Source: Neomicrococcus aestuarii
GTDB taxonomy: Bacteria; Actinomycetota; Actinomycetes; Actinomycetales; Micrococcaceae
Assembly: GCF_014201135.1 (NCBI RefSeq)
Contig: NZ_JACHDR010000001.1
Span: 1,736,001-1,800,000 of the forward strand
Direction: 5' to 3'
DNA: 64,000 nucleotides
Part shown: positions 1 through 8,595 of the stretch, piece by piece
Position numbering within the stretch: position 1 is the first letter of the stretch
Layout of the letters: each line of letters starts with the position of its first letter
Position numbers and translations under genes: made by a program
The notes under the pieces: model-generated
Seen by the model: the letters and a program-made list of their open reading frames with translations, nothing else
Databases searched by the model: none
What the model was told of the DNA's origin: nothing

Positions 1-499
1 GTTCTACGACTGCAGAAACCTTTTCGACGTCCTGAGTCCGAGCGTTGAGTGCCGCAAGGAACTCGTGAGAATGCTTTCGGACCCTGAACAGCGTGATAGC
101 AGATCCAATTTCATACAGCGCCGGTTGGGTAAAGACCGTCCGAGACAACCCGATCTTCTTCCATTCGACTCTGCGCCTATGACGATGACTCTGTTCGTTG
201 GCCGCGTACTCGTACTCACCTCGGACTATGCCGATGTTGATCGTGCTGTCTGCCTTGTAGGGCGCAATGACGACGTCGCCTATTTGGATTTCATCCCGAA
301 ATCGCAAGAGAATTCCGGCCCAAACAGGGATTGCTTTGTGCGAGTCCTCGGGGGTGCGGCGTGCCAGTTCGTCTTTGAGTTCCTCACGTCCGCCGGGAAT
401 CTTGGAAAGATCACCCATGTTGTCCCAGCTGAGGCTGACAAAACTGCCTTCGATGAGCTCCGTGCTAAGCGTGTCATTGTGGATTCCCCAAACTTGCAT
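1..499 (-). CDS. Mrr-like restriction endonuclease, N-terminal part (3' end outside window)
   Basis: The minus-strand frame is open from an ATG at 499 to the window edge, 166 codons, so only the N-terminal part is seen. It begins MQVWGIHND and continues with SLSWDNMGDL, an AGILLRFRDE segment, GDVVIAPYK, INIGIVRGEYEYA, HRHRRRVEWKK and YEIGSAITLFRVR. From memory this is the PUA/EVE-like N-terminal domain of predicted restriction-system proteins whose C-terminal half is an Mrr-type nuclease; the nuclease half itself is not visible. An AGGGAAG stretch about 7 bases before the ATG is an acceptable ribosome-binding site. The 100 bases between this gene and the GntR gene should hold its promoter. 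It points to a defence locus to the left of the window. The family assignment is good; nuclease activity is inferred. Confidence 0.68.
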   Translation of the reverse strand, partial: MQVWGIHNDTLSTELIEGSFVSLSWDNMGDLSKIPGGREELKDELARRTPEDSHKAIPVWAGILLRFRDEIQIGDVVIAPYKADSTINIGIVRGEYEYAANEQSHRHRRRVEWKKIGLSRTVFTQPALYEIGSAITLFRVRKHSHEFLAALNARTQDVEKVSAVVE

Positions 500-601
500 G
501 AACTCTGCTTCCCTAGAAATTGCGCGCCGTTGCTCGCCTCATCATACGGCGAGAAAACAGTGGTCGAAGGCGGAATACGCTACCTGACTACTAGGAAGAC
601 C

Positions 602-1282
602 CTACTCGGCCGCGACGTGCTCCAGCAGCACCGCTTCAGCGTCCACGAGGTACTCGCGAAGGCTCGCGGCAGCCTCTTCGCGCTTGCCGTCCACGATGTC
701 CTGGACCAGGGCGGCGTTGCGCTCCACGAACTGGGCGTGGAAGTCGGGGGTTTCGGCCATTGCGTGGAACACCAAGCGCATTTGGGCGAGGACTTGCTCC
801 ATCACGGTGTCTAGCGTGGGGGAGCCGCACATCGCAACAAGCTCTTGGTGGAGCCGCTGGTTGGCGGTGGCCATGGAACCCGAGGCTCCGGCGTCGCGCG
901 CGGTTCGGGCTGACGCAATGATCTCGTGCAGATGTTTGATCTGGGCAGGCGTGGGCGAGGCCCACAGAATGGCGGCCGGTTCCAGCATGCGACGCACTCG
1001 GTAAATCTCGCGAATATCCTCCACGCTGGGCCGCGCGACGAACACGCCGCGGTTGGGGATTCGCGTGATGATGGATTCGTTGGACAGGATCGCGAACGCT
1101 TCCCGCAGCGTATTGCGGGACACCCCGAGGGCTTCTGAGAGCGCTTGCTCGGACAGCTTGCTGCCCGGCGTCAGCTTCCCCTCGGAGATCCTTTTACGCA
1201 GCACGGAAACAATCCACGCGCTCGTGTGCGCGTGCTCGGCGGATCCTTTCGCAATTGATCCCAGTACGTTCGCGGCAACCAT
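602..1282 (-). CDS. GntR-family (FCD/FadR subfamily) transcriptional regulator of the 5-oxoproline operon
   Basis: 226 residues. The N-terminal winged helix (about residues 20-85) contains KLSEQALSEALGVSRNTLREAF and ends with the wing RIPNRGVFVARPS. The rest is an all-helical FCD ligand-binding domain beginning IREIYRVRRMLEP. It is the last gene of a minus-strand operon after pxpA, pxpBC and the biotin carboxylase gene, with 40 bases separating it from the latter. An AGAGG stretch precedes the ATG. FCD regulators usually sense small organic acids, so sensing 5-oxoproline or a downstream acid and acting on the pxpA promoter (palindrome at 5659-5671) is the natural inference. The ligand cannot be read from the sequence. 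Confidence 0.9.
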   Translation of the reverse strand: MVAANVLGSIAKGSAEHAHTSAWIVSVLRKRISEGKLTPGSKLSEQALSEALGVSRNTLREAFAILSNESIITRIPNRGVFVARPSVEDIREIYRVRRMLEPAAILWASPTPAQIKHLHEIIASARTARDAGASGSMATANQRLHQELVAMCGSPTLDTVMEQVLAQMRLVFHAMAETPDFHAQFVERNAALVQDIVDGKREEAAASLREYLVDAEAVLLEHVAAE

Positions 1283-1322
1283 GACCTCTAATTTACCGGG
1301 TGATGAAACACGCCCGTTACCT

Positions 1323-3071
1323 TCAGGAAATAGTGACGAGGACTTCTCCGCGAACTACACCGTTACCCGGCTTCACTTGGGCCCTTTTTAGGGTGCCAGC
1401 CCGGTGCGCAACCACCGTGGTTTCCATCTTCATGGCCTCAAGCACCACGATCGGCTCGCCGGCCGCAACGGTGGCGCCATCCTCAGCCACCCACTTCACG
1501 AGGTTGCCGTTCATCGGGGAGCGCAGATCCGCAGGGTTCGCTGGGGCGGAAGCTGCGGCGTCGTCCTTGGAAGAGGAGGGAGCGCCGGAACCGCCACCGG
1601 ACAAGATCGCCCGAATCAAGTTGGACGGGAGCCCTAGCTGAACGACCTTGCCGTCGAGCTCAATGGTGAGGGTCTCGCGCGAGGAGTCCGGCGTTGCCTT
1701 CGTGAGGTACTCGGAGGCGGCGAGCTCCACGGCGAAGTCGTTCTCGATCCACGTGGTGTGAACGCGCAGTTCGTTCGGATCCGTGAAATCAGCCGAACGC
1801 ACTACGGCCTGGTGGAACGGGATGACGGTGGGCAGGCCCTTGATGGCGAGCTCGTCGAGGGCTTTGCGCGCCCGGACCAGCGCTTGCTGGCGGTCCGCAC
1901 CGTGAACAATGAGCTTGGCGAGCAGCGAATCGTAGAACTCGGGCACCACGGAACCGGTCCGGACGCCGGTATCCACGCGGATTCCTGCGCCCGTGGGGGC
2001 CGCGAATTCGGTGACTTCGCCGGGGCCGGGAAGGAAGCCGGCGGCGGGATCTTCGGCGTTGAGTCGGAACTCGAACGCGTGACCGCGCGGAGTGGGATCC
2101 TCGGTGATGGAGAGCGGCAGACCGGCCGCGATGCGGAACTGCTCCTGCACCAGGTCGATTCCGGCGGTTTCTTCCGTGACGGGGTGCTCCACCTGCAAGC
2201 GGGTGTTGACTTCGAGGAAGCTGATCACGCCGTCTGGGGCGACGAGGTATTCCACGGTGCCAGCGCCGGTGTAGCCGGCCTCGCGGCAGATCGCCTTCGC
2301 GGATTCGTGGATGCGGGTGCGCTGCTCATCCGTGAGGAACGGCGCGGGGGCTTCCTCGACGAGCTTCTGGTTGCGGCGCTGGAGGGAGCAGTCGCGGGTT
2401 CCCACTACGACGACGTTGCCATGCGTATCGGCGATAACTTGCGCTTCGACGTGGCGCGGCTTGTCCAAAAAGCGTTCCACGAAGCACTCGCCGCGACCGA
2501 ACGCGGCCGTCGCCTCGCGAACAGCGGAGTGGTAGGCGTCTTCAACCTCGTCCAGGGAGCGGGCGATCTTCATGCCGCGACCGCCACCGCCGAACGCCGC
2601 CTTGATGGCAACCGGAAGACCAAATTCCTCGGCGAACGCGCGGACCTCTTCACCCGTGGTGACGGGGCCGTCCGTGCCTGGAACCAGCGGGGCGCCGGCC
2701 GTGACGGCGACGTCGCGAGCGGTGACCTTGTTGCCCAGCAAGCGGATGGCCTCCGGGGTGGGGCCAATCCAGGTGATGCCTGCGTCGATGACGGCCTGCG
2801 CGAAGTCCGCGTTCTCGCTCAAGAAGCCGTAGCCGGGGTGGATCGCATCCGCGCCGGAGTCCTTCGCAGCCTTCAAAATCTTGTCGATGACCAAGTAGGA
2901 ATCGGTGGACGCTTGCCCGGCGAGCGGGAACGCCTCATCCGCGAGCTTCACGTGCAGAGCGTCCGCATCCGCGTCCGAATACACCGCCACCGAGGTCAGG
3001 CCAGCATCCGCGCACGCGCGCGCCACTCGAACTGCGATCTCGCCGCGATTAGCAATGAGCACCTTTTTCAT
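1323..3071 (-). CDS. Biotin carboxylase / biotin carboxyl carrier protein (acyl-CoA carboxylase alpha-type), pxp-associated
   Basis: 582 residues. It begins with the biotin carboxylase N-domain ([20 protein letters not shown]). The ATP-grasp fold has the glycine-rich [13 protein letters not shown] loop, [13 protein letters not shown] and the catalytic [17 protein letters not shown] Ser/Ala-rich linker (about residues 490-520) leads to the biotinyl domain with VLEAMKMET; the lysine at about 548 is the biotin attachment site. The ATG overlaps the pxpBC stop by 4 bp. No carboxyltransferase subunit lies nearby. Biotin carboxylase genes are often found beside pxpABC, and the real acceptor there is not settled, so a role with 5-oxoprolinase rather than fatty-acid synthesis is inferred from context. 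The linker encodes KDDAAAS, a variant copy of the local repeat. Confidence 0.93.
   Translation of the reverse strand: MKKVLIANRGEIAVRVARACADAGLTSVAVYSDADADALHVKLADEAFPLAGQASTDSYLVIDKILKAAKDSGADAIHPGYGFLSENADFAQAVIDAGITWIGPTPEAIRLLGNKVTARDVAVTAGAPLVPGTDGPVTTGEEVRAFAEEFGLPVAIKAAFGGGGRGMKIARSLDEVEDAYHSAVREATAAFGRGECFVERFLDKPRHVEAQVIADTHGNVVVVGTRDCSLQRRNQKLVEEAPAPFLTDEQRTRIHESAKAICREAGYTGAGTVEYLVAPDGVISFLEVNTRLQVEHPVTEETAGIDLVQEQFRIAAGLPLSITEDPTPRGHAFEFRLNAEDPAAGFLPGPGEVTEFAAPTGAGIRVDTGVRTGSVVPEFYDSLLAKLIVHGADRQQALVRARKALDELAIKGLPTVIPFHQAVVRSADFTDPNELRVHTTWIENDFAVELAASEYLTKATPDSSRETLTIELDGKVVQLGLPSNLIRAILSGGGSGAPSSSKDDAAASAPANPADLRSPMNGNLVKWVAEDGATVAAGEPIVVLEAMKMETTVVAHRAGTLKRAQVKPGNGVVRGEVLVTIS
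1548..1566. repeat. Variant copy of the 'TACGACGACGC' repeat inside the biotin carboxylase linker
   Basis: GGAAGCTGCGGCGTCGTCC on the plus strand, read as KDDAAAS in the minus-strand gene. It carries one extra codon and lacks the terminal TACT. It sits in the flexible linker before the biotinyl domain. Degenerate, so a chance match is possible. Confidence 0.4.
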
Positions 3072-4852
3072 GCGGATGGTCCTTTGAGTGAAGGGGTGGA
3101 GGGTGATGTGGTTGAGGGTGAAAGAGGGGTCAACGAATCCGGGTCAACGGGCGTGAACTTCACGCGAGCGCCCGGCGGAAGCTGAGCGGCTAGTGCAAGA
3201 TCCGATTCGATCACCACACCTGCCACCGGATAACCGCCGGTGACCGGATGATCGGCCAAAAACAGCACGGGAAGCCCAGAAGGTGGGATCTGCAAAGAGC
3301 CGGGGACGGCGCCTTCGCTTGCGAGTTCGCCGTCCTTCGCTCGCGTCATGGGGCGGGAGCCGTCGCTGAGCTCAAATCGCACGCCGATTCGGTTCGATTG
3401 GCTGGTCGCGAGCCACTCTTGCTCCGTGAGCGCCGCAATTCCGGCCGCATCAAACCAGTCGTCGCGCGGGCCTAGCGTGATGCGCAGCTCGGTCAGTTTC
3501 CCGGCTTGGGGAAGATCCGCGATGGCCGGTTCCGCTTGACCTACTACTGCCTGTACGACGCCGCCTGCTCGCGCCGGGCTTCCCACGTTGAGGACATGTC
3601 CGGTTGCGAGAGGCGACGGGCCGATCCCGGACATTGAGTCGGTGGCGCGGCTGTTCAAGAACTTTGGCGCATCGAAACCACCGCGGACACCCACGTAGGT
3701 GCGCAATCCGGCTCGAGGGGCGCCCAAGCGTAGGGTCTCGCCGTCGTGAAGCTTGAACGCCGAGCGCATAGGGGCCGTGCGCTGCTGGACGTGGAACTGT
3801 GGGCCAGTGTCGATGTCCTCGTCGGACTCTTCAAGTTCTTTGGGTTCCGATGGTTGTTCGGGCTCTGCTGGCTGCTCGATTTCCGTGACTCGTTCGATCT
3901 CGATAGAGACTTCTGCGCCCGTGACGGCCAGGATGAGTTCGCCGAGCGCTCGCAGTTCCAGCTCGCCGAGGACGTTTTCGATCACCGCCGCATTCGAATC
4001 GTTGCCGAGAATGCGATTGGCTTGGCGGACGGACGTCTTATCCGCAGCGCCAGAGGCGGAAACGCCAAGATCGCCGAGGCCGGGACGGCCCAAGTCCTGA
4101 ATGAGCGACTGCAATCCCGGATGGATCACTTCGAGGGACGCCGGGCTCTCGCCGGAACCGCCACCTGAACCGTCCGGGGTGTTCTCAGCTGAAACACCAT
4201 TGATCTCGATGAGCTCGCGGACCGCTTCATAAACCACGGTGTCGCCGGGCCGGACCAGGGCCGGCTTGTCTCGGTCCAAGTCCCACATCTGTGCGCTGGT
4301 GCGTCCAATCAGCTGCCAACCACCGGGGGACTGGCGCGGGTAGACCGCCGAGAAGTTTCCGGCCAGCGCAACGGATCCCGCGGGAACCGCGGTCCTTGGC
4401 GTCTCACGACGAGGAACCACCAGCGGATCGCTGTCCGAAACAAGGTAAGTGAAACCCGGTGCAAAGCCGCCGAAAGCGCCTCGCCACTGGGTCTGCGTGT
4501 GAGCTGCGATAACTCCCTCAACGCTCATGTTCGTCAAATTGGCAACGGCCGCGAGATCCTCGCCGTCGTACAGCACAGGAATGCGGATGGTGTCCCCGGA
4601 AACGGAAGCTGCGTCGTCGTAATCCAAAGAAGCGACCGCCTGCGCACCGGAAACCGCGTACTTACGGGAATCAAACGCCACCATCACGGTGCGACCGGCC
4701 GCGAGCAGCTCGCGCTGACCCGGCAACGGATGCGCCGCGAGGTGAGCGTGAAGGTTCACCACCTCGGTGAGGTCCGCGCATTCGATCAAGAACGCGCGCG
4801 TACCGGTCCAGCAGATAGAACGCTGAGCTTCTACTGACGGGGGAGTGCTCAC
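3068..4852 (-). CDS. pxpBC: 5-oxoprolinase subunits B and C, fused (PxpB-PxpC)
   Basis: 594 residues from the GTG at 4852, which overlaps the pxpA stop as GTGA; the longer upstream frame is out-of-frame pxpA sequence. Residues 1 to about 210 are the subunit-1 (AHS1/KipI-like) domain with [30 protein letters not shown] and [11 protein letters not shown]. From about 245 on is the subunit-2 (AHS2/KipA-like) domain with [28 protein letters not shown] and [18 protein letters not shown]. With PxpA this forms the ATP-dependent 5-oxoprolinase that opens pyroglutamate to glutamate. B and C are usually separate proteins. Here the C part is interrupted by an acidic stretch rich in Glu and Pro ([20 protein letters not shown]). 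A repeat-derived YDDAAS lies in the B domain. The gene ends in a 4-bp overlap with the next. Confidence 0.93.
   Translation of the reverse strand: MSTPPSVEAQRSICWTGTRAFLIECADLTEVVNLHAHLAAHPLPGQRELLAAGRTVMVAFDSRKYAVSGAQAVASLDYDDAASVSGDTIRIPVLYDGEDLAAVANLTNMSVEGVIAAHTQTQWRGAFGGFAPGFTYLVSDSDPLVVPRRETPRTAVPAGSVALAGNFSAVYPRQSPGGWQLIGRTSAQMWDLDRDKPALVRPGDTVVYEAVRELIEINGVSAENTPDGSGGGSGESPASLEVIHPGLQSLIQDLGRPGLGDLGVSASGAADKTSVRQANRILGNDSNAAVIENVLGELELRALGELILAVTGAEVSIEIERVTEIEQPAEPEQPSEPKELEESDEDIDTGPQFHVQQRTAPMRSAFKLHDGETLRLGAPRAGLRTYVGVRGGFDAPKFLNSRATDSMSGIGPSPLATGHVLNVGSPARAGGVVQAVVGQAEPAIADLPQAGKLTELRITLGPRDDWFDAAGIAALTEQEWLATSQSNRIGVRFELSDGSRPMTRAKDGELASEGAVPGSLQIPPSGLPVLFLADHPVTGGYPVAGVVIESDLALAAQLPPGARVKFTPVDPDSLTPLSPSTTSPSTPSLKGPSA
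4604..4625. repeat. Copy of the 'TACGACGACGC' repeat inside pxpBC
   Basis: GAAGCTGCGTCGTCGTAA, with flanks GG and TCC, on the plus strand. In the minus-strand gene it is read in frame as DYDDAAS. It matches the intergenic copies over 14 or more bases. Confidence 0.6.
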
Positions 4853-5607
4853 GCGAAGGCCTTGATGGTGACGCCAGCGTCTTCCAGAGCGGTGCGGACC
4901 TGGCGGGCCATTTCGACCGCTCCGGCGGTGTCGCCGTGGACACAAATGCTTTCGGCGGGCATATCGATCTCAGAGCCGTCGATCGCAATGATCTTTCCCG
5001 TGGTGGCCAAGCGGACCATGTTGCGGGCCACTTCCGTGGAATCGTGCAGGACGGCGCCGGGTTCACGGCGGCTCACGAGCGTACCTTCAGGGGTGTAAGC
5101 GCGGTCCGCGAAAGCTTCGGCGACGGCGCGAAGGCCAGCCTGTTCAGCTTTCGCGAGAGCCACCGATCCAGGAAGAAGGAGTAGCGGGAGTTCCAGTCCG
5201 GAAGCCTTGACGGCGTCAACCACAGCCTGTGCGTGGGCCTCATGGTGAACGATCGTGTTGTAGAGCGCGCCGTGCGGCTTGACGTACTTGATGGTGCCGC
5301 CGACCGCGCGCGCCATGGCTTCTAGGGCGCCGATTTGGTACAGCACGTCATCGGCGAGCTCTTGCGGGGAGCAATCCAAGAACCGACGGCCAAAGCCCGC
5401 GAGATCGCGATAAGCTACGTGAGCACCGATGGTGATGTTCTTCGCGACGGCGTCCTTGCAAGTCTGCTTGATGGTGGACGGGTCTCCCGCGTGGAAACCA
5501 CAGGCCACGTTGGCGCTTGAGACGGACTCGAAGATGGCAGCGTCATCTCCCATGGTCCAGTTGCCGAAAGATTCTCCAACATCGCTGTTGAGGTCAATAG
5601 TGCTCAT
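4849..5607 (-). CDS. pxpA: 5-oxoprolinase subunit A (LamB/YcsF family, PxpA)
   Basis: 252 residues, the usual length. Family motifs are clear: [13 protein letters not shown] at the N-terminus, [40 protein letters not shown], a long [17 protein letters not shown] segment and [14 protein letters not shown]. PxpA belongs to the LamB/YcsF family and is required with PxpB and PxpC for ATP-driven 5-oxoprolinase activity in the cytoplasm. The ATG at 5607 is chosen over an upstream in-frame TTG because GGAGATCACC sits directly before it and the protein family starts here. It is the first gene of the operon and its 3' end overlaps pxpBC by 4 bp. A perfect inverted repeat lies about 50 bases upstream. 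Confidence 0.95.
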   Translation of the reverse strand: MSTIDLNSDVGESFGNWTMGDDAAIFESVSSANVACGFHAGDPSTIKQTCKDAVAKNITIGAHVAYRDLAGFGRRFLDCSPQELADDVLYQIGALEAMARAVGGTIKYVKPHGALYNTIVHHEAHAQAVVDAVKASGLELPLLLLPGSVALAKAEQAGLRAVAEAFADRAYTPEGTLVSRREPGAVLHDSTEVARNMVRLATTGKIIAIDGSEIDMPAESICVHGDTAGAVEMARQVRTALEDAGVTIKAFA

Positions 5608-5658
5608 GGTGATCTCCGTCTCAAGAAGTGTTCCACTAAGAATGCACCATTGCGGGCG

Positions 5659-5671
5659 ATTGTTCAACAAT
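5659..5671. promoter_or_regulatory. Candidate GntR operator upstream of pxpA
   Basis: ATTGTTCAACAAT: perfect 6-bp arms around one central base, 52 bases before the pxpA start. Short symmetrical TTGT..ACAA sites are typical of FCD-type GntR regulators, and the operon's last gene encodes one. Confidence 0.5.
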
Positions 5672-5703
5672 TTATTTCTAAGACTTTTGTGACATGTTCT
5701 CTC

Positions 5704-6252
5704 TCACGCGCGAAGCGCATACCGGGCGCCGTCGGAACTGCGGTCCAAAAACCCGGAATCAACTCCATCGCGCCTCACCAGAGCAACATCTTCAACAAAC
5801 ATCGCGAGGCCGGCGTTGAGCTCGGGCTCGGTGAGGAATTTTCGAGGTTTAACTCGTTGGAAAACCGTCCGAATAATGAGTTGGGACTGCGTAATCCGTT
5901 CCGGTTCCTTAGCGGGAAGTTGGTCCAGGCGGCCCACACGAAGAATGAGATCCTCGCTGAGAAGGTTCTTGAGCTGAGTGGAAGTCTCTCGCAACAGTGG
6001 TTCATTGATGATGCCGCGGGCGAGCCAGTCGTACTGTGCGCGCTTTGAACGGGAGCTGTCGGCGGTGTCTTCTGCGGTGTTCTGGGCCGTGTTCTCGGTA
6101 GGGTCTCGGTGCGGATCCAGACGCGGTTCTTCCCGCGCTTCCATGATGTCCCGGAGCAACGGTCTCCGGAGCGTAGAACTTGCAAGAGCAGCAACGATCA
6201 TGCGCGCTCGCTTCAGTGCCTCAGCATCCTGATTCGGTAGGGGAGAGCTCAT
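5704..6252 (-). CDS. DUF2087 domain protein
   Basis: 182 residues. The C-terminal 80 residues fit DUF2087: RLDQLPAKEPERITQSQLI, then RKFLTEPELNAGLAMF, VALVRRDGVDSGFLDR and a final GARYAL. In known members this small domain follows an HTH or stands alone, and it is thought to be regulatory or nucleic-acid binding. Here the N-terminal 50 residues are helical (MSSPLPNQDAEALKRARMIV), followed by a polar low-complexity linker with NTAQNTAEDTADSS. No recognisable HTH was found. It is monocistronic, divergent from the SRPBCC gene and separated from it by a repeat copy. The molecular function is unknown. Confidence 0.75.
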   Translation of the reverse strand: MSSPLPNQDAEALKRARMIVAALASSTLRRPLLRDIMEAREEPRLDPHRDPTENTAQNTAEDTADSSRSKRAQYDWLARGIINEPLLRETSTQLKNLLSEDLILRVGRLDQLPAKEPERITQSQLIIRTVFQRVKPRKFLTEPELNAGLAMFVEDVALVRRDGVDSGFLDRSSDGARYALRA

Positions 6253-6295
6253 GGGGACTATCTTGCCTCATGCGAAAAATGGGGCCGCGCTGGGA

Positions 6296-6316
6296 GGTGA
6301 GCTGCGTCGTCGTACT
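6296..6316. repeat. Intergenic copy of the 'TACGACGACGC' repeat (minus orientation)
   Basis: GGTGAGCTGCGTCGTCGTACT. It lies between the divergent DUF2087 and SRPBCC genes and matches the consensus over its full 20-21 bases. Confidence 0.75.
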
Positions 6317-6368
6317 GAACTGGTCCCGAATAAGTGACGCCAACAAGCTCCGCCGATATTCTCATTGC

Positions 6369-6818
6369 ATGACTACTGAAAAGCAGCAATTGAAACTTGA
6401 GCGCGTGCTGAAGGCGCCCCGCGCCACCGTCTGGTCCGCGTGGACCGAAGTGCCCGTTTTGGTGCAGTGGTTTGCGCCCGACGGCTGGACCGTCCGCGAG
6501 TCCGACGCCGTCATTGACGCCCGCGTAGGCGGCCGCGAGCACTTCGTGATGCACTCAATCGAGAACCCAGACATGCAGTCGCCGGTGGACGCCGTTTTCG
6601 TTGAAGTTCGCGAACCAGAACTATTGGTGGGACAGACCGAAGCCACCCCGCAGAACGGCGGAAACGTCATGGAACTGCGTGTGGAGCTGGAAGAAGTGGA
6701 CGCCGAAACCACCCTCATGAAGGTCTCCCAAGGTCCCTACGACGCAGAGATTCTGCCGCTCGCCCAAGAAGGCTGGGGCAGCACGCTGCGCAAACTTGAG
6801 GCTTTGCTCGCGAAGTAA
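6369..6818 (+). CDS. SRPBCC / AHSA1-like (START-fold) protein
   Basis: 149 residues. The N-terminal LKLERVLKAPRATVWSAWTE and the following WFAPDGWTV are the hallmark of the AHA1/SRPBCC family. The middle strands (DAVFVEVREPELLV) and the final long helix starting around EILPLAQEGWGSTLRKLEALL complete the helix-grip fold. Such proteins bind hydrophobic ligands; no substrate can be inferred. The ATG at 6369 is chosen because the family starts there. No strong Shine-Dalgarno sequence precedes it, so the message could be leaderless. A strong hairpin terminator follows. Confidence 0.88.
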   Translation: MTTEKQQLKLERVLKAPRATVWSAWTEVPVLVQWFAPDGWTVRESDAVIDARVGGREHFVMHSIENPDMQSPVDAVFVEVREPELLVGQTEATPQNGGNVMELRVELEEVDAETTLMKVSQGPYDAEILPLAQEGWGSTLRKLEALLAK

Positions 6819-6838
6819 ATCTCGCTACAACTCTCTGG

Positions 6839-6894
6839 ATACGTGCTTGTTCTAGTGCCTCTAAAGAGCGCCTGACAGGCACGTATTTAGTTTT
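6839..6894 (+). terminator. Rho-independent terminator after the SRPBCC gene
   Basis: ATACGTGC (6839-6846) pairs perfectly with GCACGTAT (6879-6886) around a 32-base loop that can form its own inner pairs. TTAGTTTT follows. Confidence 0.6.
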
Positions 6895-6966
6895 AGCGAC
6901 GAGCTTCACAAGAGGTTTCGGGAATCAGACTCCCGGGTGGCGAGTTGAGTTCCCTTGATAGTTCAA

Positions 6967-6980
6967 CCGGCTTCGGCCGG
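6967..6980 (+). other. UUCG hairpin in the 5' leader of the flavin reductase gene
   Basis: CCGGC-TTCG-GCCGG is a 5-bp stem with a UUCG tetraloop, 23 bases before the ATG and just ahead of the AAGGAG site. It may stabilise the message; no ligand-binding structure was recognised. Confidence 0.45.
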
Positions 6981-7002
6981 CTAACAGTTCAAGGAGAACA
7001 AC

Positions 7003-7557
7003 ATGGCAACTAACGTCCTAGCACTCGTAGGATCGCTTCGAAACGGATCCCACAACGCACAGCTCGCAGACGCTGCCGTAGCAACCGCTCCCGAAGGTGT
7101 AGAGGTTTCCGTCTTCAAGGGCCTCGAGAACATCCCGTTCTACAACGAAGACATCGACATTGAAGGCCAGGTTCCTGCCGCTGCCGCCGAATTGCGCGCC
7201 GCAGCTGCAGATGCAGACGCTTTGCTCTTTGTTTCCCCTGAGTACAACGGCACCACCCCTGCTGTCTTGAACAACGCCATCGACTGGCTCTCCCGCCCAT
7301 TCGGCGCTTCCGCAGCATCCGGCATGCCAACCGCAGTCATCGGAACCGCTTACGGCCAGTTCGGTGGAGTGTGGGCACAGGATGAGGCCCGCAAGTCTGC
7401 TGGTATCGCCGGCGCCAACGTCTTGGAAGACGCCAAGCTTTCCATCCCTAACTCCGTGGGTCGCTTCGCTGAAACCCACCCGAAGGATGACGCCGAGGTA
7501 GTGGCACAGCTTCAGGACGTCCTGGGCAAGCTTCGCGCTGCTGCGGAAAGCAACTAA
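7003..7557 (+). CDS. NAD(P)H-dependent FMN reductase (flavodoxin-like, ChrR/YieF type)
   Basis: 184 residues. The flavodoxin-like fold starts with LALVGSLRNGSHNAQLADA, where the SLRxxSxN loop binds the FMN phosphate. It continues with LLFVSPEYNGTTPAVLNNAIDWLSRP, the family signature (PEYNxxxPxxLKNxIDW). Proteins of this type reduce FMN, quinones, chromate or azo compounds; the physiological substrate cannot be chosen. A strong AAGGAG lies 7 bases before the ATG. The C-terminal ETHPKDDAEVVAQL region is variable in the family. It is a single gene closed by a terminator hairpin. Confidence 0.92.
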   Translation: MATNVLALVGSLRNGSHNAQLADAAVATAPEGVEVSVFKGLENIPFYNEDIDIEGQVPAAAAELRAAAADADALLFVSPEYNGTTPAVLNNAIDWLSRPFGASAASGMPTAVIGTAYGQFGGVWAQDEARKSAGIAGANVLEDAKLSIPNSVGRFAETHPKDDAEVVAQLQDVLGKLRAAAESN

Positions 7558-7586
7558 TTTCGAGTTCTTCCTGGTTCTAGTGGTTT

Positions 7587-7626
7587 GAGAGCGTCGTTCC
7601 GTTCGCGGGACGGCGCTCTTTCGCTT
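7587..7626 (+). terminator. Rho-independent terminator after the flavin reductase gene
   Basis: AGAGCG (7588-7593) and the following TCGTTCC pair with GGGACGG and CGCTCT (to 7619) around a GTTCGC loop. T-rich sequence follows. Confidence 0.75.
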
Positions 7627-7759
7627 TCCCATTACCAAGAACGCGGCGGTGTTCGGAAGCGCCCGCTCACCACTAGGCTTGAGCTTGGAGACACGCATCA
7701 CGGCCACCTCCGTAAAAATTTACTTGATCTTTCAACTAAATGATCGTAAGGTTGTACTC

Positions 7760-8569
7760 ATGACCACCGAATCTTTGGCAACCACCAAGCAACCGCCAGT
7801 TCTTTTCTTGAGCCACGGCGCGCCGCCCCTTGCGGACGATGCACTGTGGACCAGCCAGCTCAACACGTGGTCGTCCACGTTTGAGAAGCCCAAAGACATC
7901 CTCATGATTTCCGCGCACTGGGAGAACGCCCCGGTGACGCTTTCTGCAACGCAGCGCCCTACCGAACTCGTTTACGACTTCTGGGGTTTCCCACAGCGCT
8001 ACTACGACGTCCGCTACGACGCCCCTCAGGCTCCCGAGCTCGCTGACGAAGTCACCCGTTTGGTCGGGAGCCACGGTCACCACGTGGAGCGCGACGAAGA
8101 GCGCGGCCTGGACCACGGCGCCTACGTTCCGCTCAAGGAAATGTTCCCTGAAGCTGACGTGCCGGTAGTGCAGATGTCCATGCCAACCCTTGATCCACAG
8201 GGACTTTTTGAGCTCGGCAAGTCGCTGGCTCCGTTGCGCGATCGCGGCACGCTGATTGTGGGTTCGGGCTTCACCACCCACAACCTGCGCTGGTTCAACC
8301 CAGCCGGCGGCCCTGATAGCACGCCACCGTCTGCTTCGAGCGAGTTCGACCACTGGGCCGAAGAAGCCATGGCCCGCGGCGACGTGGACTCCATCCTTGA
8401 CTTCTTGCACAAGGCTCCGGCTGCCCGCGAGGCACACCCTCGCTCCGAGCACTGGGCTCCGCTCTATGTCGCTTTGGGTGCCGCGTACACTTCCGGCGAC
8501 ATCAATGCGAAGACCGCGATCGACGGTTTCTGGTTCGGTCTCTCGAAGCGCTCCTGGACTCTTACCTAA
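7760..8569 (+). CDS. LigB-type extradiol ring-cleavage dioxygenase (4,5-DOPA dioxygenase-like)
   Basis: 269 residues. The LigB superfamily motifs are present: FLSHGAPPLADDALWT with the first metal-binding His, ILMISAHWE with the second, RGLDHGAYVPLKEMFPEADVPVVQMSM, and GSGFTTHNLRW with a further His. These residues bind the metal in YgiD/DODA enzymes, which open catechol rings such as L-DOPA. The natural substrate in bacteria is often unclear. The ATG at 7760 follows GTAAGG and gives the family's normal N-terminus; a longer in-frame start upstream lies in non-coding sequence. The gene stands alone and is followed by the paired repeat at 8596-8700. Confidence 0.92.
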   Translation: MTTESLATTKQPPVLFLSHGAPPLADDALWTSQLNTWSSTFEKPKDILMISAHWENAPVTLSATQRPTELVYDFWGFPQRYYDVRYDAPQAPELADEVTRLVGSHGHHVERDEERGLDHGAYVPLKEMFPEADVPVVQMSMPTLDPQGLFELGKSLAPLRDRGTLIVGSGFTTHNLRWFNPAGGPDSTPPSASSEFDHWAEEAMARGDVDSILDFLHKAPAAREAHPRSEHWAPLYVALGAAYTSGDINAKTAIDGFWFGLSKRSWTLT

Positions 8570-8595
8570 AGAGGACACTGCAGTAGTTCTCTTCT

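Noticed and set aside
65-814. Plus-strand open frame of 249 codons at the left edge
   Set aside because: It is antisense to the Mrr-like gene and to the GntR gene, whose family motifs are clear.
2405-2420. TACGACGACG match in the biotin carboxylase gene as a repeat copy
   Set aside because: It encodes the conserved [10 protein letters not shown] strand, so the bases follow from Val codons; the flanks do not match the repeat.
1758-3185. Long plus-strand open frame of 475 codons opposite the biotin carboxylase gene
   Set aside because: It is antisense to a gene with complete family motifs and has no family features; long antisense frames are common at this GC content.
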